Position numbers and translations under genes: made by a program. Shown here in pieces: positions 10,099 to 21,760 of a stretch of 64,000 bases of DNA. The notes beneath the pieces are model-generated. The model had not been told where the DNA came from. It worked only from the letters and a program-made list of their open reading frames with translations, and made no database searches. Within the stretch, counting starts at the first letter, position 1; every line of letters begins with the position of its first letter. This stretch comes from Larix kaempferi (lineage: Eukaryota > Streptophyta > Pinopsida > Pinales > Pinaceae), in the NCBI GenBank assembly GCA_027924585.1, contig BSBM01001138.1, forward strand, positions 13,759,001 through 13,823,000. The letters are read 5' to 3'.

Positions 10099-11826
10099 TC
10101 ATCGATAGAGGACATCACCTAAGAGGAGATAACGGGGGGCATGGTGACATATGCAACGACGTGTGTCATGGTTGATATTGGGTCGAAACTTCTGTGTGCG
10201 GAGGTAAACCAAAATGTCGCCGTGCCAAGGGTCGTCAGACGAGATGATGAATAAATGGTTGTCAATTTGATCAATATGGATAGCTGGTGATGATGATGAG
10301 GATGGTAGGTCCGTAATGAGCTGAGCGAGTTCTAAGGCTTTGGTGCTCTTTGGGGTTTTAAAAGTCAGGTTGTATTCTTGTAGGATAATCACCCATTTAG
10401 CTACACGGCCTTGCAGAAGGCGACGTGTCAAGAGATAGACCATTGGGTTGGAATTTGCGACAATTATGGTATGGCTGAGGAGAATGTAATGGTGCAATTT
10501 ATGTACTAAAAAGAGGACGGTGAGGGCCATTTTCTCTTCATGTGGGTAGCGCAGTGGTGGGCCTGACAAGGTTTGGCTTACATAGTAAATGACATGCTCT
10601 TGACGAGCGGAGTCTTCTTGGACGAGTACTTTAGAAACAGCATAATCGGATGCCGAAACGTAAAGGATAAAGTCTCTTGTGAAATCCAGAGGAGAAATCA
10701 AGGGGGCATTGGTGAGTGCTTTCTTCAGGTCTGTGAAAGCCCCTTCTGCTTGGTCATCCCATACAAAATGGGTATGAAGGCGTAGCAAATGAAGGAAACC
10801 ATGTACTGTCGTGGCGTAATTAGGGACAAAGCGGTAGAAGAAATTGGACCTCCCCTGAAGGCTTTGTAGCTATCTTAGTGTACGAGGTGATGGTAGGTCC
10901 ACGATGGCTTGGACCTTTAAAGGGTCTACGGTGATCCCTTTTTCTGAAATGATGAAACCCAATAGACGGCCTGCTGGAATGCAAAAGACACACTTGAGTG
11001 GGTTCAAGCGGATTTGGTATTTGCGACAACGCAAGAAGACTTGTCAAAGGTCATCTAGATGGTCGGATCGTTTCTTAGATCGAGCTGTGAGGTCGTCTAG
11101 ATAAACCAATATGATGTTAATTAGGTCATGAAAACAATAAGTCATGGCTCGCTGAAATGTGGCTCAAGCGTTCTTGAGATCGAAAGGCATGATGCAATAA
11201 GCGAAGGTGCCCCATGGGGTAGTGAAAGCGGTCTTGTATTGATCTTCCTTGCGGATATGAATTTGGTTATATCTGGAGAAACCGTCCATGAAAGATAGTA
11301 TCTCGTGCCCCGCACATGCATCGATTAGCTGGTCGATAAATGGTGTTGGGAAGTTGTTTTTGGGACAAGCTAGATTGAGGTCACAAAAATCAGTACAGAC
11401 ACGAATGGTGCCCACTTTCTTGTTGACTGGAACTGGGTTGGAAACCCAAGTGGTATAAGCAATAGGGTATATGAACCCTGCTGCTCGAAGCTTCTCAATC
11501 TCGGCCTTAACGGCTGGAAGTTTAGATGGGTGAATGGGGCGTTGTTTCTGGCGGACAGGAGGTATGTTAGGCCAAGTGTCTATGTGATGTTCTGCAATTG
11601 TAGGATCAAGACCAAGCATCTCAGTGTAAGACCAGGCAAAGACATCGCAAAACTCTTGGAAGAGTTTTTTATAGGCTTGGACTTCTTCTTTAGTGCATGA
11701 TGCACCTAAAGAGATAAGTTCAGGTTTTCCAGGTGGGGTGGAGATGTCAATTTTATGATAGGCAAAATGTTGGCCATGTTTCCTTCTTCGAAGGCATCTG
11801 GAGTTGGGATAGGATATTTGAACCAA
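10099..11826 (-). pseudogene. Ty3/gypsy reverse transcriptase and RNase H
   Basis: The RT part includes FCDVFAWSYTEMLGLDP, the primer-grip region QRPIHPSKLPAVKAEIEKL, VCTDFCDLNLACPKN, MDGFSRYNQI and the catalytic YLDD (near 11092-11103). RNase H follows with LYVSASDYAVSKVLVQED, YYVSQTLSGPPLRYPHEEKM and ALTVLFLVHKLHHYIL. RT copies the element RNA; RNase H degrades it. A TGA at 11164-11166 interrupts LKNA/ATFQRAM and another stop occurs near 10875, but the frame is otherwise kept, so decay is moderate. The tail continues toward integrase with GDVLYR and a stop. Confidence 0.9.
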
Positions 11827-12250
11827 TCGACCTTGGTTGGTAAGAAATCTTTGGATTCAACGAACAGTTGGTTTGCTGTGGTGGAGGTAGATGCCTCAGG
11901 GATGAAGTATGAGCGATGGTGCATATCATCCCAAGGGTAGTCCGGTGCAGTAAGTGTTTCTAGAATTTCTTTGTCACTATGGAAGTAGTGTGTCATCAAA
12001 TCAATTGGCTCAGGCTTGTAGGTGGTTGAAATCATATAAATGGTATTGATTTCTTCTGAAGGGGAAGATTCTAGGGGGTATATTTCCTCAATGAGTGGGG
12101 GGATATCTCAAGGTCGACATTATTCAATTCGTAGAGTGTTTCTCTATAATATGGGAGATCGGGGTAGTGATGTGAATAATGGCCGTAGATGCCGCATATC
12201 GCACAAGGGTGGTTGGTACGCAATGATTTATCATGAGGCTGAGGGGGCTG
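11827..12250 (-). pseudogene. Protease-RT linker with zinc knuckle of the gag type (C-to-Y)
   Basis: Between protease and RT lies LRTNHPCAICGIYGHYSHHY (knuckle codons 12164-12205). Spacing is C-x2-C-x4-H-x4-Y, so the last Cys of a CCHC knuckle became Tyr by one base. The flank LRTNHPC and the YGHY core match the gag knuckle at 14025-14066 (LRTNHPCSFCSVYGHYTHNC), so this looks like an internal duplication of gag sequence. It is followed by an acidic linker (KPEPIDLMTHYFHSDKEIL) leading into RT. CCHC knuckles bind the genomic RNA; its role here is unknown. Confidence 0.75.
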
Positions 12251-12977
12251 TTCTAGTTTGACAACAGGAATGTTAGTGTCGTCATCCAACATTTGCATGT
12301 GTTCTTGAAGTGTCGGTAATTGTGGACATTAATGGGTAGCATGGCCTATGTTGTTGCACAAAGAGCACTTGGGGGAAGCACGAGTTGTTGGGGGGTTCTT
12401 TGCCAAATTGGGGGTTGCTGGGGCGGTACGAGTTGTGGGTCTGGTGGTGTACGTTTGTGGGCCTCTGCCCCCATTATGGCGAAGTTGAGGGGGAGCATTA
12501 CTGGATGTGGATGCAGTGGTCCCAGTTGGAGGTGGTCGGTTTTGGATGTTCTCTACACTAGGTGGTGGACGGTTTGAAGTATTGATGGGTTGCACCAGTT
12601 GTAAAACAACATTCGGTGTCCAGGGGGGGTTGGGGCAGGTAGGTACCACACAGGTAGTCCTAACGTTAACCCTGGAAGATTTAGTGTACCATCACTGGTG
12701 TGCTGATGACTCTTGAAAGCAGAAATAAGAATGGGATAGTGTGAATCAGTGTTGCTCCAATATGATTAGGCACTGTGGGTGGTTGTGGCAATGATGGAGG
12801 TTGTTGAGTATGTGGTTGTGTGTTGTGTGAAAGGGTGCACAAATCAGATATTTCAGTTATCTGTAGAGGGGGTGGGATTGATTGGAACGTGGAGGTCATG
12901 GGAGTATATGAATATATCCTGGGTCCGACTAAGGAGACGAACGATGTGGGTGCACTCTGAATGGGTTGTTCGATCAT
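12251..12977 (-). pseudogene. Proline-rich linker with a further CCHC zinc knuckle
   Basis: Minus-strand frame rich in Pro, Thr and Gln (for example TTRTAPATPNLAKNPPTTRA), then CSLCNNIGHATH-stop-C at 12326-12367, which is exactly C-x2-C-x4-H-x4-C with a TAA inside. The stretch lies downstream of the protease (LLGRSYMYKM near 13110) and upstream of the second linker knuckle. Ogre-type elements have a spliced region between protease and RT; no clear splice sites were picked here. Confidence 0.65.
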
Positions 12978-13700
12978 AGGTAGAACATTTTTAGGTGCTG
13001 CGGGGGCATTAGGATCATAGTATGTTATCTACTCAATTTTGACTACGCGTCCTTCGTGGGGAAACATCATGAGGCGAAAGATGGAAGAAGCGACAAATTT
13101 CATTTTATACATATAACTTCGTCCCAAAAGGAGGTTGTAATCAAGTTGTGCGTTGATGACCTCTATATCTATGAGAACCATTTTTCCCCCAAGTTGTACA
13201 GGTATGTTAACTAACAGGCCCTGCAGTTGAGCTGAACGACCATCATAAGCTCACAATGCGGTAGTGGATGGATGTAATGCGGGAGATCCGAGTTTCTGCC
13301 AGACAAAAGTCAACATTACACAGGTGGAGGCACCTTCATCGATGATGCATCGATGAACAACAAGGTTTCGAATGGATACAGATACCTGAAAAGCTAGTGA
13401 TGAAGGCAGACATGGTTCAACTTGGTCTAAGTCGAATGCCATCATTTGGGAGTCATTGGGGTCTATGGCACCAATGGCATACAATAATAATTTTCTCTGT
13501 GCGGGACAGGTTTTTATGACTTCTAGAGCGGACATAGCAGCGGGGGACTGGGCTAAGTCCTCTACAATGTTGTAGTTGGAAGATGCACAAGCGTTAGGAT
13601 TGTTGTTGATCCGTTTTAAAGGGAAGCAAGGGGCTTTTGGCCCCCTGTCCATGGGCATATTAGGTATGCGTAGTGGCTGATCAGTGGGGAGGGTACTCAA
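12978..13700 (-). pseudogene. Ty3/gypsy aspartic protease
   Basis: The N-terminal part reads LLLYAIGAIDPNDSQMMAFD. The active-site region is CIIDEGASTCVMLTFVWQKL, where the catalytic Asp is followed by E-G-A-S; this D-E-G-A-S form is common in Tat/Athila proteases. After a stop near 13250 the frame resumes with VLIDIEVINAQLDYNLLLGR, whose LLGR motif is the second conserved protease block. It would cut the Gag-Pol polyprotein. It is broken by at least one stop. Confidence 0.8.
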
Positions 13701-13844
13701 AGATGGATCGGTGGACGTTGTTTCAGGAGTTGAGCCGTATTGGTTTCAGCGAGTTTGAAGGTTGACATCATTTGATGACATCATTAGCAAATGGTGAGTG
13801 TTCGACTCTGTATGCTGGTAATTGGTTGCCGCATAGGTAATTTG

Positions 13845-14442
13845 CTACTGTGGTGCAGCGGATCCTTGTGGGGGATCCATTGGACGGGTGTTTACTACTC
13901 CTTGGTTGGGTAGAGGATTTTTCAATATCATGGGTTGCGGCTGAGGAGGTGGTGCTGGTTGTGCAACGTGTCCTTGGTGTTTGGAATCATCGACCCAAAG
14001 TTGACATGCTTTCTCCAAATGGGGACAATTATGTGTGTAATGGCCATATACCGAACAAAAAGAACATGGATGGTTTGTTCTTAAGTTGGGGTTTTTTGCC
14101 CTATTTTGGTGGACGATCAGGGTTTTGATTGGCAGGAGCAGCGTTATTGTTATTGGGAGGATTAGGTGGTTTCCCACCTTGGTTTTGTTGTTGGTTGTTT
14201 CCGTGGTTACGTCCTCTTCCGCGATTCTGTTGACCTCCTTGGTTACGCTGGTTGTTCTGGTTTTGAGGTTGGTTTTGCTATGCATATACTTGCCCTTGGG
14301 AAGTAGGTGGGTTTTGAGGTCATGCAGGCGCTGGAGCAGGCTACGGTGGATAGTAAGCAGGAGGGTTCTGAGGTGGACCTGGTGCTTGTTGTGGTTGTTG
14401 GTAACCTTGAGCTACTGGAAGTGTTGGAGCAGGAGGTGCTGC
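13845..14442 (-). pseudogene. Gag C-terminal region with CCHC zinc knuckle
   Basis: Continuation of gag after TAG stops, with Pro/Gln/Asn-rich low-complexity sequence and then HPCSFCSVYGHYTHNCPHL, a perfect C-x2-C-x4-H-x4-C knuckle at 14025-14066. Two frames overlap here, so a frameshift separates it from the main gag block. Several stops are TAG in a Gln/Pro-rich context, consistent with CAG to TAG change. Confidence 0.8.
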
Positions 14443-15897
14443 CTATTGAGGGTAATAAGCCGATTGGGCTTGTGCATGAACCGGAGTCTGATTGGCCTGC
14501 TGGTTATAATATGTAGGTGGTACATAAGTCAATGGTGCTTGTCCATAACACTGTGGTGGACATGAGGGTCCATGAGTGTGGTGGGTGTGCGTCATTGGAG
14601 CATACGAAGTTGTAGCTCCAGAATGAGATGTGGCCCTAGAAAGGTCTGGGACGTTGTTGGTACTCATCACGGTGAAAGGTTTGTTTTGTGCCATAACCTG
14701 GCCAATGATACCGTCAGGGGCATGGGATGCCCCCAACGTATCGCTTCGGGATGTATCACCGCGTGGGGCATCTGGTAAGATAGTGTATAAATAGCCAGAT
14801 TGAGCGTGTATCAAGTCGAATTGCTGGGATTTTAAAATGGCTTCTTCTTTCGATTGAGGTCGTTCAGAAGCTACATCCTTGGGTATAAGTGGAAGGAGGG
14901 ATTTCAGGAACCAATCCAGGAAGATACGGTCGTCTAGCTTGATCTTGCATAGACTACGGTGCTTACGCCACTCATGGATATGATCTGTGATATGGGTGGC
15001 CGTATTTTGTCTACAAGACAGTAGGATTTCTACTCCTGCATCATAGCGAATGGGTAGTTGAAAGAACTGTAGGAAAGTTGAGGTGAGGGATGTAAATGTA
15101 GGGTGTGTCCCATGGGGCTGCTCAATATACCATTTGGCTGCCAAGCCGGTGAAAGTTCTTTGTAAAAGTCGGAGTCGAATAGAATCATCGACTATGGATT
15201 TTGAGGAACACCATAGGTGAAATGACATAACATGGTTTTGTGGGTCTTCTCCAACCTTCCCTTCAAACTTTGGGATGTTTGAGGGGAGTTTTGTGGGCAC
15301 GGGGGGCCAAATAGGGTCATGTCTAATTGGGTCATTTGTTAACCTTGCCAGGTCTGGTAAGTTCAAACTGGCCATAAATGGTAGACTGGTAGAGGGGTAT
15401 GACATGGTTGCTGGGGCATAAGTGCTAGTGGTAGCATTATGAATCGGGCCACTTCCCCCAAGGGGGATATTAGCTGTAAAAGGGATGTGCCCCCCACCTA
15501 AAGATGTGTGGGAGGGGCCAACACCGCCAAGTGCAACATGAGTTACAGATGGGTTTTGGATGGTTCCAGTAATCAATGGGATCTGAGTGGTGGCAGTGAT
15601 GATAGGTGTAGGTCCCATATTGGGCATACCTAAGGTGGGTGTGGGTCCTATGTTGGGCATACCTAAGGGAGGTGTGGTAGTTGTGGCTACCGTGGTGGCC
15701 ATTGTGGTGGTGGGGGTGGTTGATGTTCCACCAATAGTCCTTGTGAAGACAGGGTCAAAATTTGTACCAGCCATGTGGCTAGTAGGTGTGGTGCAGATGA
15801 GATTTTTGGATTCTTCCTCAGAGTTAGATGTGAAATGAGGCACGTCAGAATCAGATGATGGGGTTCTATGTTGATGACGAGTGGAGTTAAGTGACAA
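14443..15897 (-). pseudogene. Ty3/gypsy Gag (capsid/retrotransposon gag domain)
   Basis: 484 codons. The N-terminal half is low complexity and contains the repeat GMPNIGPTP / GMPNMGPTP. The retrotransposon gag domain begins near PSNIPKFEGKVGEDPQNHVM and includes LLQRTFTGLAAKWYIEQP, LSCRQNTATHITDHIHEWRK and LDDRIFLDWFLKSLLPLIPK. Gag forms the particle that packages element RNA. The block ends at TAG (YYPQ-stop) and coding-like sequence continues in the same frame beyond it, so the stop is probably a mutation. It is the longest open frame in the window. Confidence 0.9.
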
Positions 15898-15992
15898 TGG
15901 TCCTCATCTATGACGAGTGGTGTCAAGTGAACCGTATTGTGGGGGTTCACCTCGGAAACACCGAGAATGTCTTGGGGACTCAATGGTGACAA

Positions 15993-17713
15993 TTGTCTAT
16001 TAAAATTAAAGGGTGGTGGTGAGTGGAAAGCTCGAAAGCCCTAATGCAACCGTGTGTGCAAGAGGGGAGCGTAAAAAAAAATGGCACTCAGGCCAACAAC
16101 CAAACTCAAAACACTTACTATAACAACCGTGCTATAGTAAGTGGAGTAATAAAAAAATGTGGTTAGAAAACCAACATGTAAACGGCTCCTAAAAATAGAA
16201 AATGGTGGACATGCTGACCAAGGGGAGGTAATAGAGCATGCAAACACCTAACTAAAAAGTATTATGATTCAATGAGACATATCCTCTGCAAGGTTATGAA
16301 ATCCAAGTCAGACAATATGAATTGTAGAACCAAAGGCTAGATATCCCCCTACCGGGAGGGACACCGGGTAGACAATCCTAGAAGATAGGCTGCTAATATA
16401 CCCCATTCATGACATGTCCAGAAAGGTGAATCTGTAGCTCTTGTTCTATCACCATTGTACTCCCACAAGGGTGGTACAACTAGAACATCGAGTAGGTATC
16501 CTTCGATGACTGAATGGATTGCGGTAGTCCACTCAGGCCTCCGGAACCAGTCTGATTACTTCGACCCTCCTAAGGGAGAGGCTATTCCGACAAAATGGTT
16601 TTAAACCGTGCCTGAACCGTGCCAATAAATACTAGGGGATTTTGGTACCCTAAATTTCAACCACTATGTCTCAAAATGTAAGTGAGTGAGGGGTGTCATT
16701 TGGATACTTATCCCCTCAGTCCTACCTAGCTACAATATTCTTTTGGTGTTCCCCAAATGGGGTTAGAATGTTGGTTGAGTTAAGAGACTTTTAAGGCTCA
16801 CTTGGATTTATTGTGACATATTGTGTGATGGTGTGGTTATGTACTTAAACAAAGATGCCTCGCTTGGGTGAAAAATTCACAAATGAAAATAAGGATTTCA
16901 ACTTGCAAAGTAGACAATAATGTAAATATGGAAAACGATTTAAATGTAAATGCTTTTAAAAACTTTTCAAAAAATATGTGAAATTCTTTTTAAAAAATTA
17001 TGGTAAAGCAAATAGCATAAAAATGAACTCACTTGGGCGAAATATAAAACAAATTAAAATTATGGTTTTAATTTGTAAAATATGAACTTTCTAACTGAAA
17101 AATGCTTCACTCTTTTTCTTTCACTAAACTGAATTTTAAAAAAAAATGATGTAGCAAAGCAAAAAACAGGAAATATATATGAGTTTTTAATGCTGCAAAA
17201 AATAAAATAGTGGGGTGTCCAACAAATGCAGGGAAGATGGCTGCAAAAAATGGGCCGAAATGAGAAAAAATCAGAAAAATAAGCCGGATGAAATAGGCAA
17301 TATCGCGGTTGTCTGTGGTGAAACCCGCGATGCGAATCACGACTTTCGGGCTAAAAGCCGTGATGTGAATCACAACGATATAGGAAAAACCTGCGTGGAG
17401 GATCGCGGTTTTCAGGATAAAACTCGCGATGTGACTCATGGAAACGAGGCTAAAAGCCACGATGTGGAGCGCGAAAAATAGGCTTAAAGCCGTGATGTGA
17501 ATTGCGGCTGTCGGTGCTGAAATCCACGATGCGACGAACGGAAAACGTCGCCGAAAAACGAACCCAAAAATTGAAATTTTGGGCTGTTTAGGCTGCCGAA
17601 AAGGCCAATGGCTAGGGCAGCAAGCAAGGGGCTGACTAATATGGCAGATCTACAATATTAAAGGGAAAAAAAACTAAAATATAAATCTAAATCAAAGATT
17701 CAAAGTTCGAAAA
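15993..17713 (-). other. Long 5' leader of the Tat-like element, with GC-rich array
   Basis: About 1.7 kb between PBS and gag without coding signal, typical of Tat/Ogre elements. Inside, about 17283-17545 carries a GC-rich tandem array (units with AAAGCCGTGATGTGAATCRC), homologous to the array at 6463-6655 and followed by GGCTGTTTAGGCTGCCG, which matches the start of the antisense gene. Confidence 0.7.
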
Positions 17714-17728
17714 CCAACGGAGTCGCCA
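17714..17728 (-). other. Primer-binding site, tRNA-Arg type
   Basis: On the minus strand TGGCGACTCCGTTGG, 5 nt inside the LTR end (...AAGCAACA). This sequence is the usual PBS of Tat/Ogre elements. Confidence 0.75.
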
Positions 17729-17733
17729 AAAAT

Positions 17734-18475
17734 TGTTGCTTGGGATTTCTCCCAAGCTAGTGCTAATGAGCACCTGCTAACTTGTAGCAGCAGTCTCAAT
17801 GTAAAAGTAAAAACAAATGTAAATAACAGTAAATCTGATCTAACATGTGCAAGGAAATAAAAACTAGATTTAAGAACAATAAACAATGAGATCCATAAGA
17901 GAAACAAGAAATAAATAATTTGAAAATTTTCTATTGATGGGCAAGCAATGGATTGCAGAAATATACCTCAATGGTGAGGATTGTTGACTTGGGGCAGCTG
18001 CAATGTTGAGATGCTCCAATCTTCCAATGGTCTCTCTTCTCCAAGATGCTGCAATGGTTGGGCAAAAGCTCAAGAGGGATTTTGGCAGCGTGAGGATAGG
18101 ATGGATATGGAGTCAATAGTGAGGAGCCCCTATCACCTTTTTATAGTTTTTGGTGATGGGAAATACAACCATGGTTTGAGGAAACCAATGGTATTGCTAA
18201 AATGGTTTAGGTCTCTTTTTCGCTCTTTTTCCTTTTTTGAATATTTTTTGAATATTATTCCCTTTTAATTGATTTTTTGGGAATTTTGGACCCTTTTTGA
18301 GGGTTTTTTGTGTTTTTTTGAGGAAAAATACATATTTTGAGGGGGAAAAGGTGTATTATGGTCTTTTTGGTGACCTTTTGAAGGTTTTAGAGAAAAAAAT
18401 AGTAGGAAAAATGGACAAAAGGGTCATGTGCATAGGGAAATGAGCTAGTGAGCACTTTTTGGGTGTTAAGACACA
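17734..18475 (-). repeat. 5' LTR of the Tat-like element
   Basis: On the minus strand it starts TGTGTCTTAACACCC and ends CAAGCAACA. A TATA box (TATAAAAAGG, complement of 18136-18145) gives the expected U3/R boundary. Near the inner end is a perfect hairpin (GCTTGGGA-TTTC-TCCCAAGC, plus strand about 17738-17757). No partner LTR was found, so the outer edge is inferred from the TG/CA ends and from the start of the neighbouring LTR at 18476. Confidence 0.65.
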
Positions 18476-19075
18476 TGTCAACCAAAATTCTGCACAGTAA
18501 GAAAGCACTGGGAAGATGCCATCGATGTGGCAACTGTGTGTCTTCATCTTCTTCTAGCCGACATATGGAAAGGAAAGGTTGGTCTTCTCAATCAAGTTGT
18601 AAATTTGCTTCTTTGTAATTGAAACGTAGTGGGTAAGCACCCAAGTGTCCCTTAGATTTGTATATATGCATGTAATCTTGAATATGAAAGGGTTCCTTGT
18701 TCTTTATTGCACTAAGATGGGTTTTGAAAGAGAAGGCTTGATTGGTTCCTCACGGTTCCTTCATTTGACCTCCATTCATGTAAACGAGTCTTTCGATTCA
18801 TTACACCTTGATATAGGTTGATAGACTTAGGAGATCGACGTCCTACAGACGACTACTCAATACAACCAGAGTTTTCACCCTTGGGGTTTCTCCGTTATCA
18901 ATTCTTGGCTTGCATTTTCATGTGATTGGTATTGTCTATTGCTTTTAGTTGTTTTTTGTTTTGTTATTAGCTACATTGGTTTTCTTATTCAGTCTAGTCT
19001 TAAACACTTCCACCATAACAAATATTGACTCATTTAGTAAACTCTATTGTCCTCTTTTAAACTCCTTGGGAAACA
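18476..19075 (+). repeat. 5' LTR of the plus-strand gypsy element
   Basis: Starts TGTCAACCAAAATTCTG and ends GGGAAACA. It aligns with 23894-25206 through blocks such as GAATATGAAAGGGTTCCTTG and CACCTTGATA. Length about 600 bp. Confidence 0.8.
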
Positions 19076-19081
19076 TATCAT

Positions 19082-19093
19082 TGGTATCAGAGC
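19082..19093 (+). other. Primer-binding site, initiator tRNA-Met
   Basis: TGGTATCAGAGC, the complement of the initiator tRNA-Met 3' end, 6 nt after the LTR's terminal CA. Confidence 0.9.
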
Positions 19094-19239
19094 ACTCTAG
19101 TATGCGTTATCCTTGCTTAAACACTACTTGCATAATTAGCAAACTTATGACTATTCAGACATGCTCTAAGACCCATCTATTTAGCTTACCTTTACCATTG
19201 ACCTTCGAGTATTTATTTGCTCGAAACCCTAGATCGAAG

Positions 19240-20200
19240 ATGGATGGTGAACATAGGATAGAACTCCTCGTACTGAAACTAGAAAACTCATAAAGCAAGC
19301 ACTCACTCGACATAGAACTAAAAAGTATGAGCATTTCAACGAGATACTTGCTTGAATTACTAGTTTATTAGGCTCAACTTCGATTAGCAATCCATTGAGA
19401 TTTTCCTTCAATAGTGGTATATCCTTTAAGGTACAAATGAACTTGGACATACCAAATTTGGAAGGAAACATTGATGCAAAATATGTAGACAACATGATAC
19501 AACAATTAGAGTCATATTTATCTATGAATCAACTTTTTAAGGCTGAGAAAGTCATTATTTCATGATTGAAGATGTTGAATTTTGTACATTGTTGGTGGGA
19601 AAATATTTCGACTAAATGGGAAGAAGGTCACCCCATCAACACATGGGATAAATTTTTTGAACATGTTAGATGGAATTTTATCCACCCAAGTACATAGAAC
19701 AACAATATAAGAAATGGAAACAATTAAGACAATGGGAAGATAAGACTGTATAGATTTATATTAATGAATTCCACCAACTAATGGCTCGACTTGGTACTGG
19801 GGAGGAATAAAAATTACTTGTTTTGAAGTATATTAGTGGATTATCTCCTTATATACAACTAGAGATGGAATTTATCACTATTGGCCCTCTCGCATAAGCA
19901 TTCCATTATGCCATCAAGCTTGAGGTGGAATTGAAGGTGAAAGTATGGCTCTTAACCAAATTGACATGTTGACCTTTTGACAAGAAACCTTAGTTAACTA
20001 CTGAATCCGACAAGTAAAAACAGTCTACTTACACTACTTCACAGAATCAAGATCATGGTAGAAAGCATTCCAAGAAAGATAAGGGAAAACACAACAAACA
20101 ACCTCCTGCATGGAAATGGTGTGATTACCATAGTTCAGCTTGGCATGATGCATTTGAATGCAAAGATCAAAAGACATTCTTGATGTAGATGTCTACCAAT
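19240..20200 (+). pseudogene. Gypsy Gag remnant with C-x2-H-x4-H-x4-C knuckle
   Basis: Starts ATG 19240 (MDGEHRIELLVLKLENS, then stop). Conserved gag pieces follow in other frames: SYLSMNQLFKAEKVI, HCWWENISTKW, EEGHPINTWDKFFEHVRWNF, NEFHQLMARLGTG and KYISGLSPYIQLEMEF. Near 20106-20160 KWCDYHSSAWHDAFECKDQK is the C-x2-H-x4-H-x4-C motif seen in many plant gypsy Gags. Many stops and frameshifts. Confidence 0.75.
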
Positions 20201-20950
20201 GACTCAGGATCAACCAACAAATATATCATGGAATAATATCTATAATCCTCAACACTATTGGAATCAAATTCAATATCCCTCACAAACTCGACCATCGTTG
20301 ACAAAGAGGAAAGAGAACGACTATTCCATACACATATATGGGTATAGAATAACCCATTGCATATGATTTGTTAGTCAAAGAACTTTGCCTCTGAATACAT
20401 TATGAAGAAATTGGGTATTGTTATCACTCCATATCCACATGCTAACAACATCAGTTGGATGAAGGATGGATGAGAACTCAAGATCACCAACAATGCAAAA
20501 TTGCCTACTTCATCAATCCTTTTCGAGATGAGGTGCTCTGTGATATAAAACCACTCTCAGTAGATAATGTATTGTTTGGGAAAACCTATTTATGGGAAAG
20601 ACATGGAAATTATTAGTCTAGACCACATAAAGTGATTGTCAAAATCCAGAATCAGTGATATGGCATTCTTGAAAGTTGACCCATGTTGACAGTTGAAATG
20701 GTTTAAAAAAAACAAGCCAAAAAGCTAATCAACCATGCTCATAAATTCATGTTGTTGATGATCAAACCTCAATGTTCCAAGAGGATCACATTTAAAAATT
20801 GAATCTTTATTGAACACAACTCTCAACAACAACAACAAGTCGATATAGTACTTGAAGAATACAAAGATGTGTTCAAAGATTGAGTTGGAGTACCACTACA
20901 TTTCCAGGTAAAACACTCCATTAGTTCTCCTGATTACTCGATGCATCTGT
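20201..20950 (+). pseudogene. Gypsy protease/linker region, heavily decayed
   Basis: Lies between gag and RT. Partial coding-like stretches exist, but I cannot point to a convincing protease active site. The acidic segment VDIVLEEYKDVFKD near 20840-20880 is the usual lead-in to RT. Confidence 0.45.
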
Positions 20951-21760
20951 TTACAAAAGGTTTGTTTTAGCTATTGAATAAATCCATAGACAAATTCAAT
21001 ACTTGATTGACAAAGGACATATTTCACCTATCTCCTCTCCTTGTGTAAGTCTAGTCATCCCGGTCCCTAAGAAAGATGGGACACAGTGCATGTGCATCGA
21101 CTACAAGAAACCCAATAATATTTCAGTAAAGAATCAATATCCTCTTCCTACAATAGATGATTTACTTTATTATTTGAAAGATGTTAAATTCTTTACCAAA
21201 CTTGACCTCAAGTCATGATATCATCAAATTCCCATAGAGTCCGCAGATGTATGGATGGATTCTTTCAAAATCAGGGAAGTTTTATTTGAATGGTTAGTCA
21301 TGCTTTTTGGTTTAACTAACACACCTACAACTTTTATGAGATATATGGATGATGTTATTAAACCTTTTGTAGGAAAATGTGTCATTATTTATCTAGATGA
21401 CATCCTTATTTTTAGAATATCGTGGTATGAGCATTTGCAACAACTTCAACAAGTGCTTAACACTCTCAGACAACACAAACTTTGCTTGAACTTGGATAAG
21501 TTCTCTTTTGCAATGAAGAGTATCAAATACTTGGGCTATGTGATTGAATCAACAGGCATTCGAGTTGACCCATAAAAGATACAAGTCATCAAGGAATGGC
21601 CCGCTCCAAGAAACATTCATGAACTAAGGATTTTCCTTGGTTTGGAAAATTTCTATCGTAGAGTTTTGTTGGGATTCAACCACATAGCTTGGCCAATGAA
21701 TCAATTGACTAAAGGAGGTGGAAATATAGTTTTCAAATGGATAACAACACACTAATAATA
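20951..21760 (+). pseudogene. Gypsy reverse transcriptase
   Basis: LIDKGHISPISSPCVSLVIP, VPKKDGTQCMCIDYKKPNNI, QYPLPTIDDLLYYLKDVKFF and TKLDLKS lead to a TGA at 21216-21218; the same frame resumes as YHQIPIESADVW. The catalytic YLDD is intact (21390-21401, CVIIYLDDILIF). LGYVIESTGIRVDP ends at TAA 21573, probably a CAA to TAA change, then KIQVIKEWPAPRNIHELRIF continues. The frame is kept over about 570 bp despite the stops, so decay is mostly by substitution. Confidence 0.9.

Larger units (their letters stand above)
5066..18475 (-). mobile_element. Tat/Ogre-type Ty3/gypsy retrotransposon, degenerate, 3' LTR not found
   Basis: Minus-strand order: LTR 17734-18475, PBS 17714-17728 (TGGCGACTCCGTTGG, the tRNA-Arg type PBS of Tat/Ogre elements), long leader, gag, protease, extra zinc knuckles, RT-RNase H, integrase, second RNase H, then an antisense PMD-like gene. 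The RT-RH-INT order makes it Ty3/gypsy; the PBS, extra RNase H and extra antisense ORF point to the Tat lineage. A matching 3' LTR was not seen, so the left edge is a guess. At the right, the LTR abuts the LTR of the next gypsy element. Frameshifts and stops in all domains show it is inactive. Confidence 0.75.
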
